NCBI RefSeq assembly: GCF_017562075.2
Contig: NC_054084.1
Coordinates: forward strand, 1,034,001 to 1,098,000
Source of the DNA: Anopheles merus
Lineage: Eukaryota > Arthropoda > Insecta > Diptera > Culicidae
DNA: 64,000 nucleotides
Reading direction: 5' to 3'
This document shows, piece after piece, positions 11,541 to 23,700 of the stretch (position 1 is the stretch's first letter; each line of letters opens with the position of its first letter). The position numbers and the translations under genes are program-made. The notes beneath the pieces were generated by a model, which saw only the letters and a list, made by a program, of their open reading frames with translations, did not search any database and was not told where the DNA came from.

Positions 11541-14500
11541 ACAAGATTACTGTGCTGCAGGAGAAGTAAGAGAGATGGCTCTAAGTTAACCAACATTGGA
11601 CAGGTCACACAAATTCCTCCCAAACCATAATGGACGGAGCAAGGGCGGGCGGATTCTACAGAAAGCATTTTTCTTTTTTGGTTTAGGTTGGATTTTCACA
11701 GGAAAGAGATTTCCTTGCATTAGGGCAACTGAGTTGGCATCGTTTTTTGTCCAGAGGGAACAATTGTAAGCATTGGCTTAAAGATTGTCGCTCTGGAACA
11801 TACGAAACGTTTCGTGAATCTGAAATTGCTGAGACTAATGATCTACGCTTTTTGTAGTAAGTAAAATTCATTTGCAGAAAATGACTTCAATTCAAGAGTA
11901 GTTTCCATAATAGTCTTCAATAAGTGTGCATTATTGTAGGGAAAACCCGTCAACAAAAGATTGACCAAACTAAAGAGCGTCACTGCTCGTAGCTCGCACC
12001 TTAGCTGGCGCTCCAGGCCACCGTTATTAAATCAAGCTAATTGAATGATTGCACGCTGTCGAAAAAGATCATTAAAAGTGAGCCGCGGCAAAAGTGGAAA
12101 GCAAATAATTGACTTACAAAGTTGACGTTCGCCGGTCGGTCACAATGAATTTGTGCGCTCCCTTTTCACGCCATTGCCACCATAACGACATTTGCATCGA
12201 TCGTGGCACCGTCCTCGTGCCAACGACCGGACCGAGCAAGGGACCAAAGGACCCTGCAAGAAATCCTGTCACCTGTTAGTCATTTCAGCCCGAGTCGTCA
12301 TTCGGCAGGAAAAGGTTGAACGTCGGCCGACACTGCCGGCTGGATGGAGAGATGTTAATGAAGGTCGTAATAAATCAAAATCGGTGCTCATTTTCTAACT
12401 TGTGTCGCCCGGTTTATCGGACCGAAGCGATTGCCAAAAACGGTTTCACGCTTTTCATTCCAGCAGCCTTTCCACTTTAGCTTATTGGGTTGAGCAAAAG
12501 GCTCCCTTCGAACTAAACGGCATGGGTGGGGGGGCTTTCTTTATCACAACCAAAACAATCAGCGAAGGAAGTACGGTTGAAGAAATGGAAACGAAAGGAA
12601 ATGTAACGAAATAAAAACAGATCACGCTCCTACCACCCCACCCATGCCTTCCGAACAACTCATAACGCAGACAGGTCCCAAAGAACGAAATAAAATATCA
12701 ATTAATCTTCTGCGGGGGCTTTGTCTTGCCAACTTTTATGACAACATTAATTTTGTTTACCAATCTCACCCGAAGCGAAACAAAACTTGCCTGCTCTTCC
12801 GGGACCCGTTGTTCCCGGATAGATGACGTTCGATAAGCTCGAAGGAACGGTGAAGTTTTGCGAAAGCGAGAAAACGGGCAGGCAGAGTAGGCAAGCGAGC
12901 AAACGGGCGAACGAACACTGCCCGAATCAATCAATTTTCCATCAGTTTGGTGTCCTGGCGGGATTCGATAAAGTCCGCCGCGACAGGTAGTTGGATAGTT
13001 TGTTTTCTGTTGCTGGGACGCGCGAGAAACACGGGGAATTTGTAATTTGCAATGAAAGTGTGGCCATATTAATGGTGAGAAGGAGACGAACAAAATCTCA
13101 GAATGCAAAACATAATCAAACTTGTGCCATAGTAAAAGTAATGTATAATAAAACTCGTTTTTTATCAAATAACTTCTCTCCTGGCTGTTGCAAGGACACA
13201 CCTAATTGATAATTAATTGCCAACGGTATCGCATCGCTACAGTTTCTGATCACCGAAAGAATATGGCCTCAAAACTCAACGAAGCATTCCAGCAATCCCT
13301 TTTACAAGGCGACGTAAAACCCTCAACATCCTATTCCACTTCGGCTGAGCGAAATTGATGAACTTCCAGCACAACAAAGCCTGGCCCTGGGAAGGTTGCC
13401 TTTTTGTGAAAGTGATCAGTTTTCCATCACGCTTCGATGTACCAATACAACGCGAGCCTCACACTCCCATTTCCATCACCAACCCCATTGCAGCAGTGGC
13501 TTTGTTCTTCCGTGAGCTGATTCATTAGACGGCCTCCTACTCAGCGCCGTATTGAGCAGCGTTCGACGCATGGAGGAGGAAAATCCTACGAACCCTCGAA
13601 AGGTCCGACCCGGCGTCCGTTGCAAAATACACTCACACGTACAAACCAATCGAACTGGAAAAAGACTATTCGGCTTTTTAGCGTTGGCGGCACTCGGTCA
13701 CTCCCTATCTATCGCTCGTTCTTTTTGAATAGTCAGACTAAGAGGATTGACTTCGGTTGCGAAATGGCAAACACGGTCCACGACCCGCGCCGTACCCGGG
13801 CAAGGGGTGTGGACTGTAAAGCAAGAGGAAAGCGGCTACTGACCGTGTGTGTGTGTATGTAAGGATTCTTTTCCAGCTGTCCTTTCTGCTGTACCTGTCT
13901 TCGTAAAGCCTAAAGAAATGTCACCCTTCTCTATCCAGTGAGAGAATGCTGAAAAGGACCTGCTCTTCGTAACCGGTAAGCTTCGGCTCAAGTGCACCGT
14001 GTCCGGCAAGGACATCCCAGAACTCGGAAAGTCATAAGGGCTGGGGAGCCGGCGAGAGGCTCACCTGTTCGCGCAGTTCTTCAATCGACCATTCAGCGAA
14101 CCTTGGAGCTCTTCAATCCTGTGCGGGAGGAGTGGCGCCTTTATAACCCAGACACTTTCCGGTTCTCTTGTTGCACGAACCCACTTGAGACACGATGCGG
14201 GGGCTTTTTTTGTGTGCAACGAAGGGTTCTATTGTTTACCATTGAATGAGAAGGTGGAATCCTTTTTGTGTCCGTTCATTGCTGTTTTTTTCGCCCTCCC
14301 AAACGCCGTGGGATAAGCCATCCACGGGTCGACCGAATCAGAATCGAATCATTCGCACTGAGTAGTTGTGGATACTTTCAACTGATTACTGTGAGGGCCA
14401 AAGGGATGAAGGAAAATTAAGGCTCTATAAAGAGACAATTACGACCGGAAAGTACTTCCATAATTAGGAAACGATCTGTTACAGGAGCTTGTAACAGTGG

Positions 14501-15657
14501 ACAAGAAAGTGCCCTTATCTCAGTCGAAAGAAAAAATCGTCACTTTATACAAGATTTTGTGGCATGAATTGTGTGAGATTAAGGGTGCGATGATCTTTAA
14601 ATAAACCTTTGAAAGCTCTGAGCGATGCATGCACAGTAATGCTTTACATTTCACACCACAAATAATGCATGTTCAAGCTCGCGGAAAGCTTTTCCACAGA
14701 ATTTAACAAGCGCCCACTGCATCGTACCGCATTTTAAATTGTAAACGAAACTCTGCTTATTAGACAACAACAACAGCTCTCTTCCTTTCTCTCCACAGCA
14801 TCGCCGTAATGATTATGTTGTGTGTTGCACTCCGTGCAGGTAGAGCCAGCCATATCAGCAGAAACATAGAAGCGCTTGCACACACTGCAAACACTCTCAG
14901 CCCCTGACCTGCGTGCAGATAAATTATACAACTTCATCGCTCACGGCATGCGAAAACCGCACTCGCGTCTCGGTTACATGCACATTTTAGCAGTTCATGA
15001 GCAGGTCGCCGTCGGAATCTCGAACATCTACAATTCGGACCCTCGCACGGTGGGTGGAATGTTTTTATTAACATTCAGTGCTCGTAACGACACCAACTGC
15101 CGAGGGGGTGCCGTACCGACTGATTCAGAAGTAGTCTGAAGAACAAAAACGAAAAAAGAACGATCCACCCCCAGGCGACCAGCCGACCAAAGAGAGCTAT
15201 TTACATTTACAACGGCACTCAGACGCCCCCTGGTTCGAGCGGCTAGAACACCTGACCTCAGCATCCAGTCCAGACTTGACCGATGTTTTTGTGGGTCCTG
15301 CCTTCTTCTCCTTCAAGTTGTGCCGAGAACGTGAGCCAGCCCCAAAACGCACACGTTGGGCGAGGTTAGGCCTTCTAGGGCGTGTGCGCTATTCTATCGC
15401 AGGAAAAAAAAGGGCAGAAGGCGTCACGCACGGCCCAGAAGAAGACTGTCGCACACGATCCACACAAAAATTCCAGCAATTCCATGCACACACACACAAA
15501 ATGCCACACAGTAGCAAAGCACACAACCTAACAAAAACTGTCATCATAAATCAGCTTCTTATCTGCAACGGGAGAGGGAGGTAGTTTGCTGGAGTTAAGC
15601 CAGCACATATTTAAAGGCTGATCTCGTAGTCCGACGGATGACCACCGAGTTTTATGC

Positions 15658-15675
15658 TTTTTTTTTTTTTTTTTT
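15658..15675. repeat. Poly-T run of about 18
   Basis: A T homopolymer of about 17-18 bases, equal to poly-A on the minus strand. I checked whether it could be the tail of a retroposed copy. No target-site duplication or recognisable element body was seen beside it. Confidence 0.85.
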
Positions 15676-18592
15676 GTTGGGGAGTAATTTTTCATCCCAA
15701 GCCAACGGTAATGTCTCTAGCGGGCCGACCGGAATGTTGCAAACTTCCGGCGCTACCTGCCCGGCCTGGGTTGATTTGGAGTCAGTTCGGTACGTGCTGT
15801 GTGTATGTGAGTGTGTGTGTGTTTTTTTTCACGTATAAAGACCAACATTGCGTATTCTGTCCGGCATTAAAAGAATGGAAAAATAACTGTCAAAAACTTC
15901 CCACCGCATCATTGACGTTGGTGGGTACGGCGCGGTGAAGTGCCCATTTCCCATCCACCGGGGCATAATAGGGGCTGGTGCATGCAGCAAACGGCGAGAA
16001 AGGGAAACAAAACGGGAGCTAAAAGTTTGACTTTTCCCCAAGAGGGAAACGATACGGTTGGCGTTAGCGTTTGTGCCGAGGATATCGCGCAACTGCATGT
16101 TTGCGTCCCGTTTTGCTTCCCTTCCCGCCTTCGCTGATGAATTTCACTCATTTTCTCTTGCTGTCGCAATTCTACGCTCTACCTTCCCCTCTCTCTCTCT
16201 CCCTCCACCAGTCTAGTTTTATTGGGTTAGCTTTGCAACACGCCACCCGCTTGGGTATTGTAATAGAATTAAAACATGTTTTTCAAAAAACCCCACACAA
16301 CAGGAAGCACACTGGAAGTTCTATTCTTTCCCAGCCAGCTCGAACGGATACTGGAGGCTGTGTTTGTTTTTTTTCACCACTCGTGTACTAATTTTTACAC
16401 ATCCTTCTGCGCTTTTTCCGATGCGCTTCGTGGCCGGAATGGGAATGGAGCAAAATAGAAGGGCAAAAAACTGCCCACTGAACGTGACATCAAGTTGGAG
16501 GTAAAACTTTTCACTGTCCGTTCGGATATTGAGACCTCTCTTGGTGTACACACAAACCTAGCACACACACGAACTGGAAGGGGAAGGAGGTGACACACTT
16601 GGCCATCAGCATCCCTGCAGAGCAGCGCCAAAGGTGAATTGGTACAGCTCGTATGACAAGCATGATGCTATGCGGCATGTTTTCGCTAACTTTTTTGTGA
16701 AGAAAAAACACAATTTTCCATCAAGCCTCGCCAGGATCTTCAGGATTTTTTTTTGCGTTAAAGGATGTGTTACAAAAAACAGAGGAAGAAAACTACATCC
16801 AATAACATAAAATGAAAAGTTTTGTAGCATCACAGCAGAAATTAGTAGAGGGTTGAATGGAATTATAGAACAGCGACCCTACCGCGTAGTACTGGGAAGG
16901 TAAGAAGAACATAAATCGAACATGAGCCAACGACGACTAACATGCAGTGGGTTAGATTTTCCAAGTCGTCCAATAAATTGTCTTGCGATGTGGCTATATG
17001 AATTATTAAAATACATAACCTTGACAGTGGAGCAAAAGAAGACATCAGTCACTTGGAGCCTTCGATGGTTAATGGCTCCTCAGGCACACGCCATGGCATA
17101 ACAAGCAAGGGGGAACAATTGGCAGAAATTATCTCACAATACACTCCCCAACACTTTGCGCTAAATGAGGCCACATTCAAAGCAGCCTACATCGTCAAGC
17201 CTCTAAAACGTAATTCCAAAGACGTACGTACAAAAATGGGTGCACAGTGCTGTTGCATACGCGCGGCCCATCAGCCAGTTAGAAAAAGTGATGTACTCTT
17301 ATGCAAATCCATACCCCCGGTCGCTTCACGTTGCCTTCATTTCTAATAACCCACTCACCGCCTGCCCGTTCACGCGCTTCCCGTCTGCTGAATTTTTGTC
17401 GAGTGGACATTTTACTCGCCACCGGGTTCCAAGTACGACGAATGCTCTGTCCGCTGCTGCTGTTGCTGATTTGTCGTACGTGCCAGAGCATACGACCAGG
17501 CCCAGCTCAGGGAGGGCAGAGGACGGGGTCGCACGACGCTCTCTAAAAGAAGGATTGTTCATTTGCGCAGCCATACAACAGCGCGTCTTTTGCATTTTTA
17601 AATGCCTTTCCTCGCCCATCAGGCCATGGCTCCTCGGGACCGTTGGAGTGGAAAATTATTCATAACGCTCCGAACCCACTCCAGCCCGTGCCAGTGCTGG
17701 ACAAACTTTTTGCCTCCCCTGCCGTCGTCCGGAAGAGGTTCGTGTGTCGCCTGTGTGCGATGGTGTCATTACAGCATGACAGCGTTCTAAGCAGTGCTAA
17801 TAGGATTTACGGAAGCCTTTATGATGGAATGTGACGGAAATGGAAGGACCGAAACCATTACCGGCAACCTAACTGTCCAATCGACCCCAGTTCTCCCCTC
17901 TCTTACTTAGCACGGCCACCGGGACGAGGCCTGCTGACCTTATGGGTTATCAACGGGTATGTGTGTATGGAAATGTGATTTTTTGCTTGTTCCTTTTAGT
18001 GCATTTTAAACCCACAAAAGCCAACGACGAGGTAAGGCCAAGCAGTAAATTTATAAAAAGTTGTCGTACGGTGAATTTTTGGGGCCTTAAATTAGAGTCA
18101 CCGTTAAGCGGGCTGTACCAGTACTCGGACCATGTTTACACTGAATGACCTTGTGGACCTTTTTCACAGCAATGGGGACGGGACGATGTTGAGTGGCCAT
18201 GGATGTTTGATAGCGTTTGATGCAAATAAAGAGGACAGTAAAACTGGACACCGGACAGCAAACGCATTAAAATGTTTGCATTACTTTGCATGAGCCTCCT
18301 GAGGAGTTGCAGATGCCGGGAGATAAATGGTTGATGCGTTTGTGGTTTGTTACAAAAAAGCACGATTTGTGTAGCGTATGCAGATTTTAGAATGAGTCTT
18401 TTCTTTTATTATGAGTTCGTGAGCTATCTTTTCAGAATGCTTTTTTTATTTGTATTAGTTTTTGGGTGAATCTCAGGGTAAAGCTTACTGGACACTTATT
18501 ATGAAACTTGTGCTACGATGCTAGTATACTTTTAGGCGAAATCAAAAGTTGTCTTTATATCACCATAGGTATTTTCATGATCATGCATTTAT

Positions 18593-19039
18593 TTAGCGCA
18601 AAGCCGCAATGTTTAATCCTTTTTCTAGCAGATATTTGAAATCCCTTTCCAATTCTCCACTCGCCACACAAAGACATTCAATAACAGCGCGCTCAACACG
18701 CCCTTGTGTGATAGGATAATTGTTTATACAAACACTCAGCTCGGCAAGGCATGCCATCACTACAGCGAAAGAAATAAGAAATAAAACACACCAGCTGGAG
18801 CAAACTCCTCTAGACAAAATGCAAACAGCATTAATACCGAAGCACCGCCAGCATTCGATTCGAGGCGGCACAGTTTCGCCCTGCAGAGCGCAGATCGTGA
18901 AATGCAAAAATGCAACAGCACTCACATTCCATTCGTTATGCCGTGGCATTGCTGTTAGCAAACCTTCCCATGTCCCGCCATGTGCCCAGGGTGAATGTGT
19001 GGCGTTTTCTTTAGTTGGAAAATAAATACAGCACAGCAT
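18593..19039 (-). CDS. Unassigned 148-codon frame with one possible membrane segment
   Basis: An ATG at 19039 opens 148 codons on the minus strand. Around residues 85-105 there is a hydrophobic stretch (CVLFLISFAVVMACLAEL) that could span a membrane. The C-terminal part is charged (SGELERDFKYLLEKGL). A TCAGTT motif lies only 10 bases upstream of the ATG, too close for an ordinary leader. The family is not recognised. Several frames of this length are expected by chance, so confidence is low. Confidence 0.12.
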   Translation of the reverse strand: MLCCIYFPTKENATHSPWAHGGTWEGLLTAMPRHNEWNVSAVAFLHFTICALQGETVPPRIECWRCFGINAVCILSRGVCSSWCVLFLISFAVVMACLAELSVCINNYPITQGRVERAVIECLCVASGELERDFKYLLEKGLNIAALR

Positions 19040-20169
19040 CCACTCAACTGACTTGCCCCGCGCCGACTGGAGCCGGTTCTGTGGAAAATCGCTCTGCCAA
19101 ATGCGGGACGCGGTGAGGTTAGCAAATCTGGGATAAACTATTTTCCATTATAAAAATATTTAAATAAAATTTAACCCCAAGAAACAGTCCACACGGGCGG
19201 GCTCGAAAGGATGAAGGCAATCTTACCCGGAGCCGTTTTTCCGCGTACAGTTGCTTGTTCGCTTTCCTTTTTCCATGTTCGCAATTCAAATGCATGCGAT
19301 TCTTGCTTTCTTTTCTGCTAGTTGGTGAGCGTGGAATGCGCCACGTCTTTACGGTTGCCGGGATTGTGAATTACTTGAGACAACGACAGATGCAGTGCTT
19401 TACCGTTCGGCTAGAAAGTCCTTACCTACAATCCTCTCGGTACTTAAACTAAGGGTGTGTGTGTGTTGGAGCACAAGTCAGGGAATCGAAACACGCCACC
19501 AGCTTGCAAATGGAAAATGCAACACGGATCCTACCTTCTTCCGGAGGAGCTGCGTTGAACTTCCGTTCGGAGCTAGAGATAGAGAGTAAATACTGTCGCA
19601 CTATGTCGTCACGTCGTTGGATCCTCCTCAATTTGCCACAAATTGAAGACGAGAGCAAATTCTTAAGGACAATGTACAAGACGCCCTACAGAGCGAGCAT
19701 TGATCTGAGGGGCAACAGTGACAACGGAATGGATGCAGCCTTGTTTCTTTGGAAAAAAAGTATCTTCCACTAGCTGGGCATTCCAAGAGAAACATGTATT
19801 AGCGAAGGCATCAATTTATTTGACAGTCAATTACCTTCCGCTCAAAGAAAATCATCAACGAACCCGTCAGTAGCAGTGGCAGGAGCAGTGACACGCGTAT
19901 CGCGTTTTCGAAGATAAACAAATCCTAAGCAATTAGCTTTACCGTGTACTCACCTCACCTCACAAGCGGCTGCGTGTGGGTTTTGCGTCATCAGTCCTTT
20001 ACAACGCGTCTGAGCTCTAAAAATAGTTTGCTTGTGGCCAAGAGTAGCTAATTAAACAATCTCCATGAATTTTCTTACGAAAGTAAACGGAAGCAAATCA
20101 TCAGCACAGAAAGCACAGATAATCGCCCCGGACAAACTCCATGGTAATGAGCTAGATGGTTCGTGCATA

Positions 20170-20219
20170 ATGAGCAGCGCATCGAACGCCAATTAGTTCG
20201 ATCATCGACTAATGCTCAG
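20170..20219. other. Two-part imperfect stem-loop
   Basis: An inner perfect 7-bp inverted repeat, ATCGAAC (20181-20187) and GTTCGAT (20196-20202), is separated by GCCAATTA. An outer 6-bp pair, TGAGCA and TGCTCA, surrounds it, with unequal internal loops. Either level alone could be chance. The nesting is mildly unusual. No function is assigned. Confidence 0.4.
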
Positions 20220-20540
20220 CTCAGCGCTACGCTACCAGTCTCGCGAAATTCTACGGCATTTATTTCTCTACTACGAACCGTGATCTTTTCCTGAGTTAAT
20301 TATTGCTGGAAAAATGAAAAAAGACACTCCAAAAACTGTCTGAAACAAGGCTCCCTGCAGCGTAGATACGTTTCGCTACACCGTAGTGCTTTTGTGCTCT
20401 CGAGTGCAATGTTCCCGGGTAATGGGAGAATAGCTTCATTTGAATATTTCATCGTTAAAATTAAAAGCCACCTAGCGCGTGGTTGTATTTGCAATTCATT
20501 TTCCGATCACTTACTTCTTTTTTTTCACGGTCTTCCGCAG

Positions 20541-20626
20541 GACTGCCACAGCGATCTTATTGGAGCTGTTTTTCCACCAAACTTTCGTCCTGACACTGCA
20601 GTACCGTAATGTGATGTTTGCAGGTG
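20541..20626 (+). other. Possible plus-strand exon after a strong acceptor
   Basis: A T-rich tract and TCTTCCGCAG give a strong 3' splice-site look ending at 20540. The following sequence is open in the second frame and reads TAILLELFFHQTFVLTLQ, then YRNVMF. A CAG|GTGTTT donor-like site follows near 20626. That site is weak, and the opposite strand is also open here, so this is a low-confidence exon with no family recognised. Confidence 0.15.
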
Positions 20627-20771
20627 TTTTCGGCGACCGAAAATACATTCCACCGGTCGGCAAGGGAGAGCAAGTCACCGACACTGCTCACTGACCCGGA
20701 ATGAAGTTTAAAGACAAGAATGCAAACATCGGACGCAAATCGGACGACCTTGTCTGGCAGAAAGAAATGCA

Positions 20772-20783
20772 GGGGGGGGGGGG
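20772..20783. repeat. Poly-G run (12)
   Basis: A run of 12 G bases, flanked by an A-rich and GGA-rich sequence. Simple homopolymer. Confidence 0.9.
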
Positions 20784-23700
20784 AGGAAGAATTCCTGGAA
20801 GGAACCACAAAGCAAAAGCTACGCAGCAGCAACGGAAAATTGATTTCCCGGTAATCGATGTTTAGTGTCTTGAGGTGGAAAATCAGTTATTTTTTATACT
20901 GTTGGCCAACTACGACCCAGCACGGTACAGTGAACCCCGCTGAAGAACCATAACAGACACGGCATTCCACAAAAAAAGGAAGAGAAGAGAAAGAGGCACG
21001 AACCGCTGTAGCACACAAGCCCACTCGAACTCGTCCCTAAAAACCCCTCCGACTGGTTCGACTTGTGCTGCCTTCAATTATTTTACCCGAGAAAAAGACG
21101 TTTGTTGCTCGGTTTCGGGCGGAGGTCAAGAAATTTCGGTCCAAAATGGCCATCCAACGGCCAGAGCTGCCAGCTGGTGCGCTACGCTTTTACCCAGAAC
21201 CTTCCAACATTTCGAGGGTTTGTTGCTTGATGCTCATTTCTGCTCGCAATTGTACTCCCATCACGATCCTCCCGGGCTGGGACCGGGGGCATTCTGGGCG
21301 TGGAAATGAAATTTTGATGAGACCATCAAAACAACATGAGCAGAATTTACCGCCGTGTGGACAGACGCGGGTGCGGCCAATGGATGGCAGGAAGGATCGA
21401 TAAAATTGATTGTTGCTTTAAGTGGCCCCATGGATGGTCCTCTGGGACCCAGAATGATGGCAAACATCGTTCGATCACGCAAATTTCACTGCAGCACTAA
21501 ACAACAACTGGGTTTGGTGGCCGTGAAATGTGTGTTTTTAGAGTTGAAAAAAACGATTGGTTGTTGAAATTCTTGTAACATTGTATTATAAATGTTCCTT
21601 ATGCCTAACGGTACAGAAATTTGGAATCATTTATATGAAACTGAAACTTATGAAACTGGTTAACAATATTTGTCTTCCAGTATTTCCGTCAATAAGCACA
21701 AAATCAATCCATATTCTTAAATCAATCATACTATCTTGTTTGGATATTGGATGGTTTCATCCGTCCATCGTTCACTGATGATGAATAATAAATCCTCCTG
21801 TGCGATAAGAAAATGCTGCGCCAAGCGTTTACAATCTTATCGAATGACCCGCTCATCATCCCCCGGTGCAAACTTTACTACGAAAATACTTATAACAACC
21901 TGGTTCAAAAAAAAAAAAATAGCTAATCCCTTTCAAACCGTCCACATGCTTTCTGACCAATAAGTCAAACTCTTCGTTATGTGTGAACGAACTTTCCTAA
22001 TCAAACTAACAGGATCGTTACACTGCACCAACGACAGCGAACAATGCACATCGCTCGCGTCAAGCATGCACCAGCAATTGGCAGGATAAACTTACAGTCG
22101 GTTGGGGGAACGCAAGATCCCAATGCTCCAATGGGAATCGCAACAAAAAGAAGAAGAAAAAGAGCACTTTTGACGATAACACCAGGAAAGGGTGTATGTG
22201 TCCTTGGCACGGAACATGTGAAGTAACAAAACCTTCCAAGTTTCGCTCGCTGCTGGTAGTGGTGGTGGCCTAGAAGTAACTACGGTTCCCATTTGTCGGG
22301 GAAGAAGGAAGGAGATAACAGGATGCTCCACGGAAGCTGGTGACATGGCGATGAAATATATCCTTGTCACAATTTGTTACCTTCGACCGCTTGACAAAGG
22401 GACGGTGTGGAGCGTACAGAATGAAAGCAAAGTTCTGCTGCGGCCCGGGGTGGAACGGAGCAAATCGATGATATTGGTTCCGGGTTTTCAATGCCCGCAG
22501 GAGCGACGACGGCATCGACGTTGCAATTTCGGGCAGCTCATCCACAGCGACCCAATAAAGATACAAATTTGTTGACATCGTCACTCGTCGATGTTTGCAC
22601 TTTGGCGAGCAGTTGGGAATTCTTTGGAAGTCTTAAAATATGCATGCTTGCTCGGACAGGAGTTAGCAATTCATCATGGCAAATAGGACGATGACAGCAG
22701 AATGGAACGGTTTGCAACGAAATCATGCAGGTATTCTTCGATGGCAGAAATACAGCTGTCAAGACGGGAGCAGAAAAGTCCACGCGTCATTCTTAGGAAT
22801 TTAAATTAAAGCATATTTACCGTCTCATTCCCGCCGCGAACTGACCTAGAATTCTCTCTCCGCAAGCATTTAATTCTACCACCAACTTATCAACGGGTAG
22901 CTGAGCTTCCCGTGGTGTGAAATATGATCAAAGACACCCGACAAGATCCGGGAGCTCACATATCAGGCATCGGGCGATGGTTTTCACCCTCCAGGGGAAA
23001 CCAAGCACAGTGGGATTTCTGACTGACGTTGGCTCGCAGTATGAAAGCTTCGAGATAAATACCAGCACGAGAGCGATCGGGCATGCTTTCACACCACACC
23101 ACAGTTTGGTGACATGCCGGAACGTTTGATGTGAGCCGCACGGTATGCCGGTCCGTCCGTCGTGTTGGTGGACGTGTTAAGAGCGTGTGACGTCTTACCG
23201 GTATTCTCCCCTGCCACGGTTGACCAGCATTGCCAGGGGGAAAGCATTAATCGATGAGCATCTGTTGTACGTTTGGAATCACGCCGTGCTGACAGAAGAC
23301 CGAGAAGGCGTACATTCCTTCAATAATAATCTTGAATGCAATAGGAGTCCGTTGATAACAGTGTTATCTACAAAGCTCTTGCAATTTATTATATTTTTGA
23401 ACTCATATTCCTTCAATGCATTGAAATCCCCAGCATAGCATTAAGAATATCGTAAAACAAAGCCATATTCTTCTGTGCTGCTTAATCGACTGATTCAACC
23501 TCATTGCCTGCTGAAAAATTCACCCTTCCTGGTTCACAAAATTACCTTCTTGCAGCATATCAGACGCTTCCTCCACGGCACCGACGCCATCATCATCGTT
23601 ATCGAAGACGATCATCACCGTCGACTCCCCGCAAGCAGTGCCATCGGCAACAATGCGAAGCTTCAGAAAATACGACCATTTCCCGGTGCTTCCCAGATCA

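Larger units (their letters stand above)
3977..18592. other. Gene-poor stretch with simple repeats
   Basis: No gene could be supported. There are several ACGC, CAG, CTG and GAT microsatellites, listed separately. Acceptor-like sequences occur at about 7618 (TTCTTCTCACAG), 8489 and 13877 (TTCTTTTCCAG), but none is followed by an open frame with a good donor. Overlapping frames of 163 and 170 codons on opposite strands around 6.2-6.75 kb are carried by CAG-type repeats and are not believed. Confidence 0.5.

Noticed and set aside
13870..13960. Acceptor TTCTTTTCCAG followed by a Cys-rich frame (CPFCCTCLRKA)
   Set aside because: All frames stop quickly or lack a donor; the Cys pattern is too short to be a zinc-binding domain.
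15658..15675. Poly-T as the tail of a retroposed element
   Set aside because: No flanking target-site duplication or element body could be seen.
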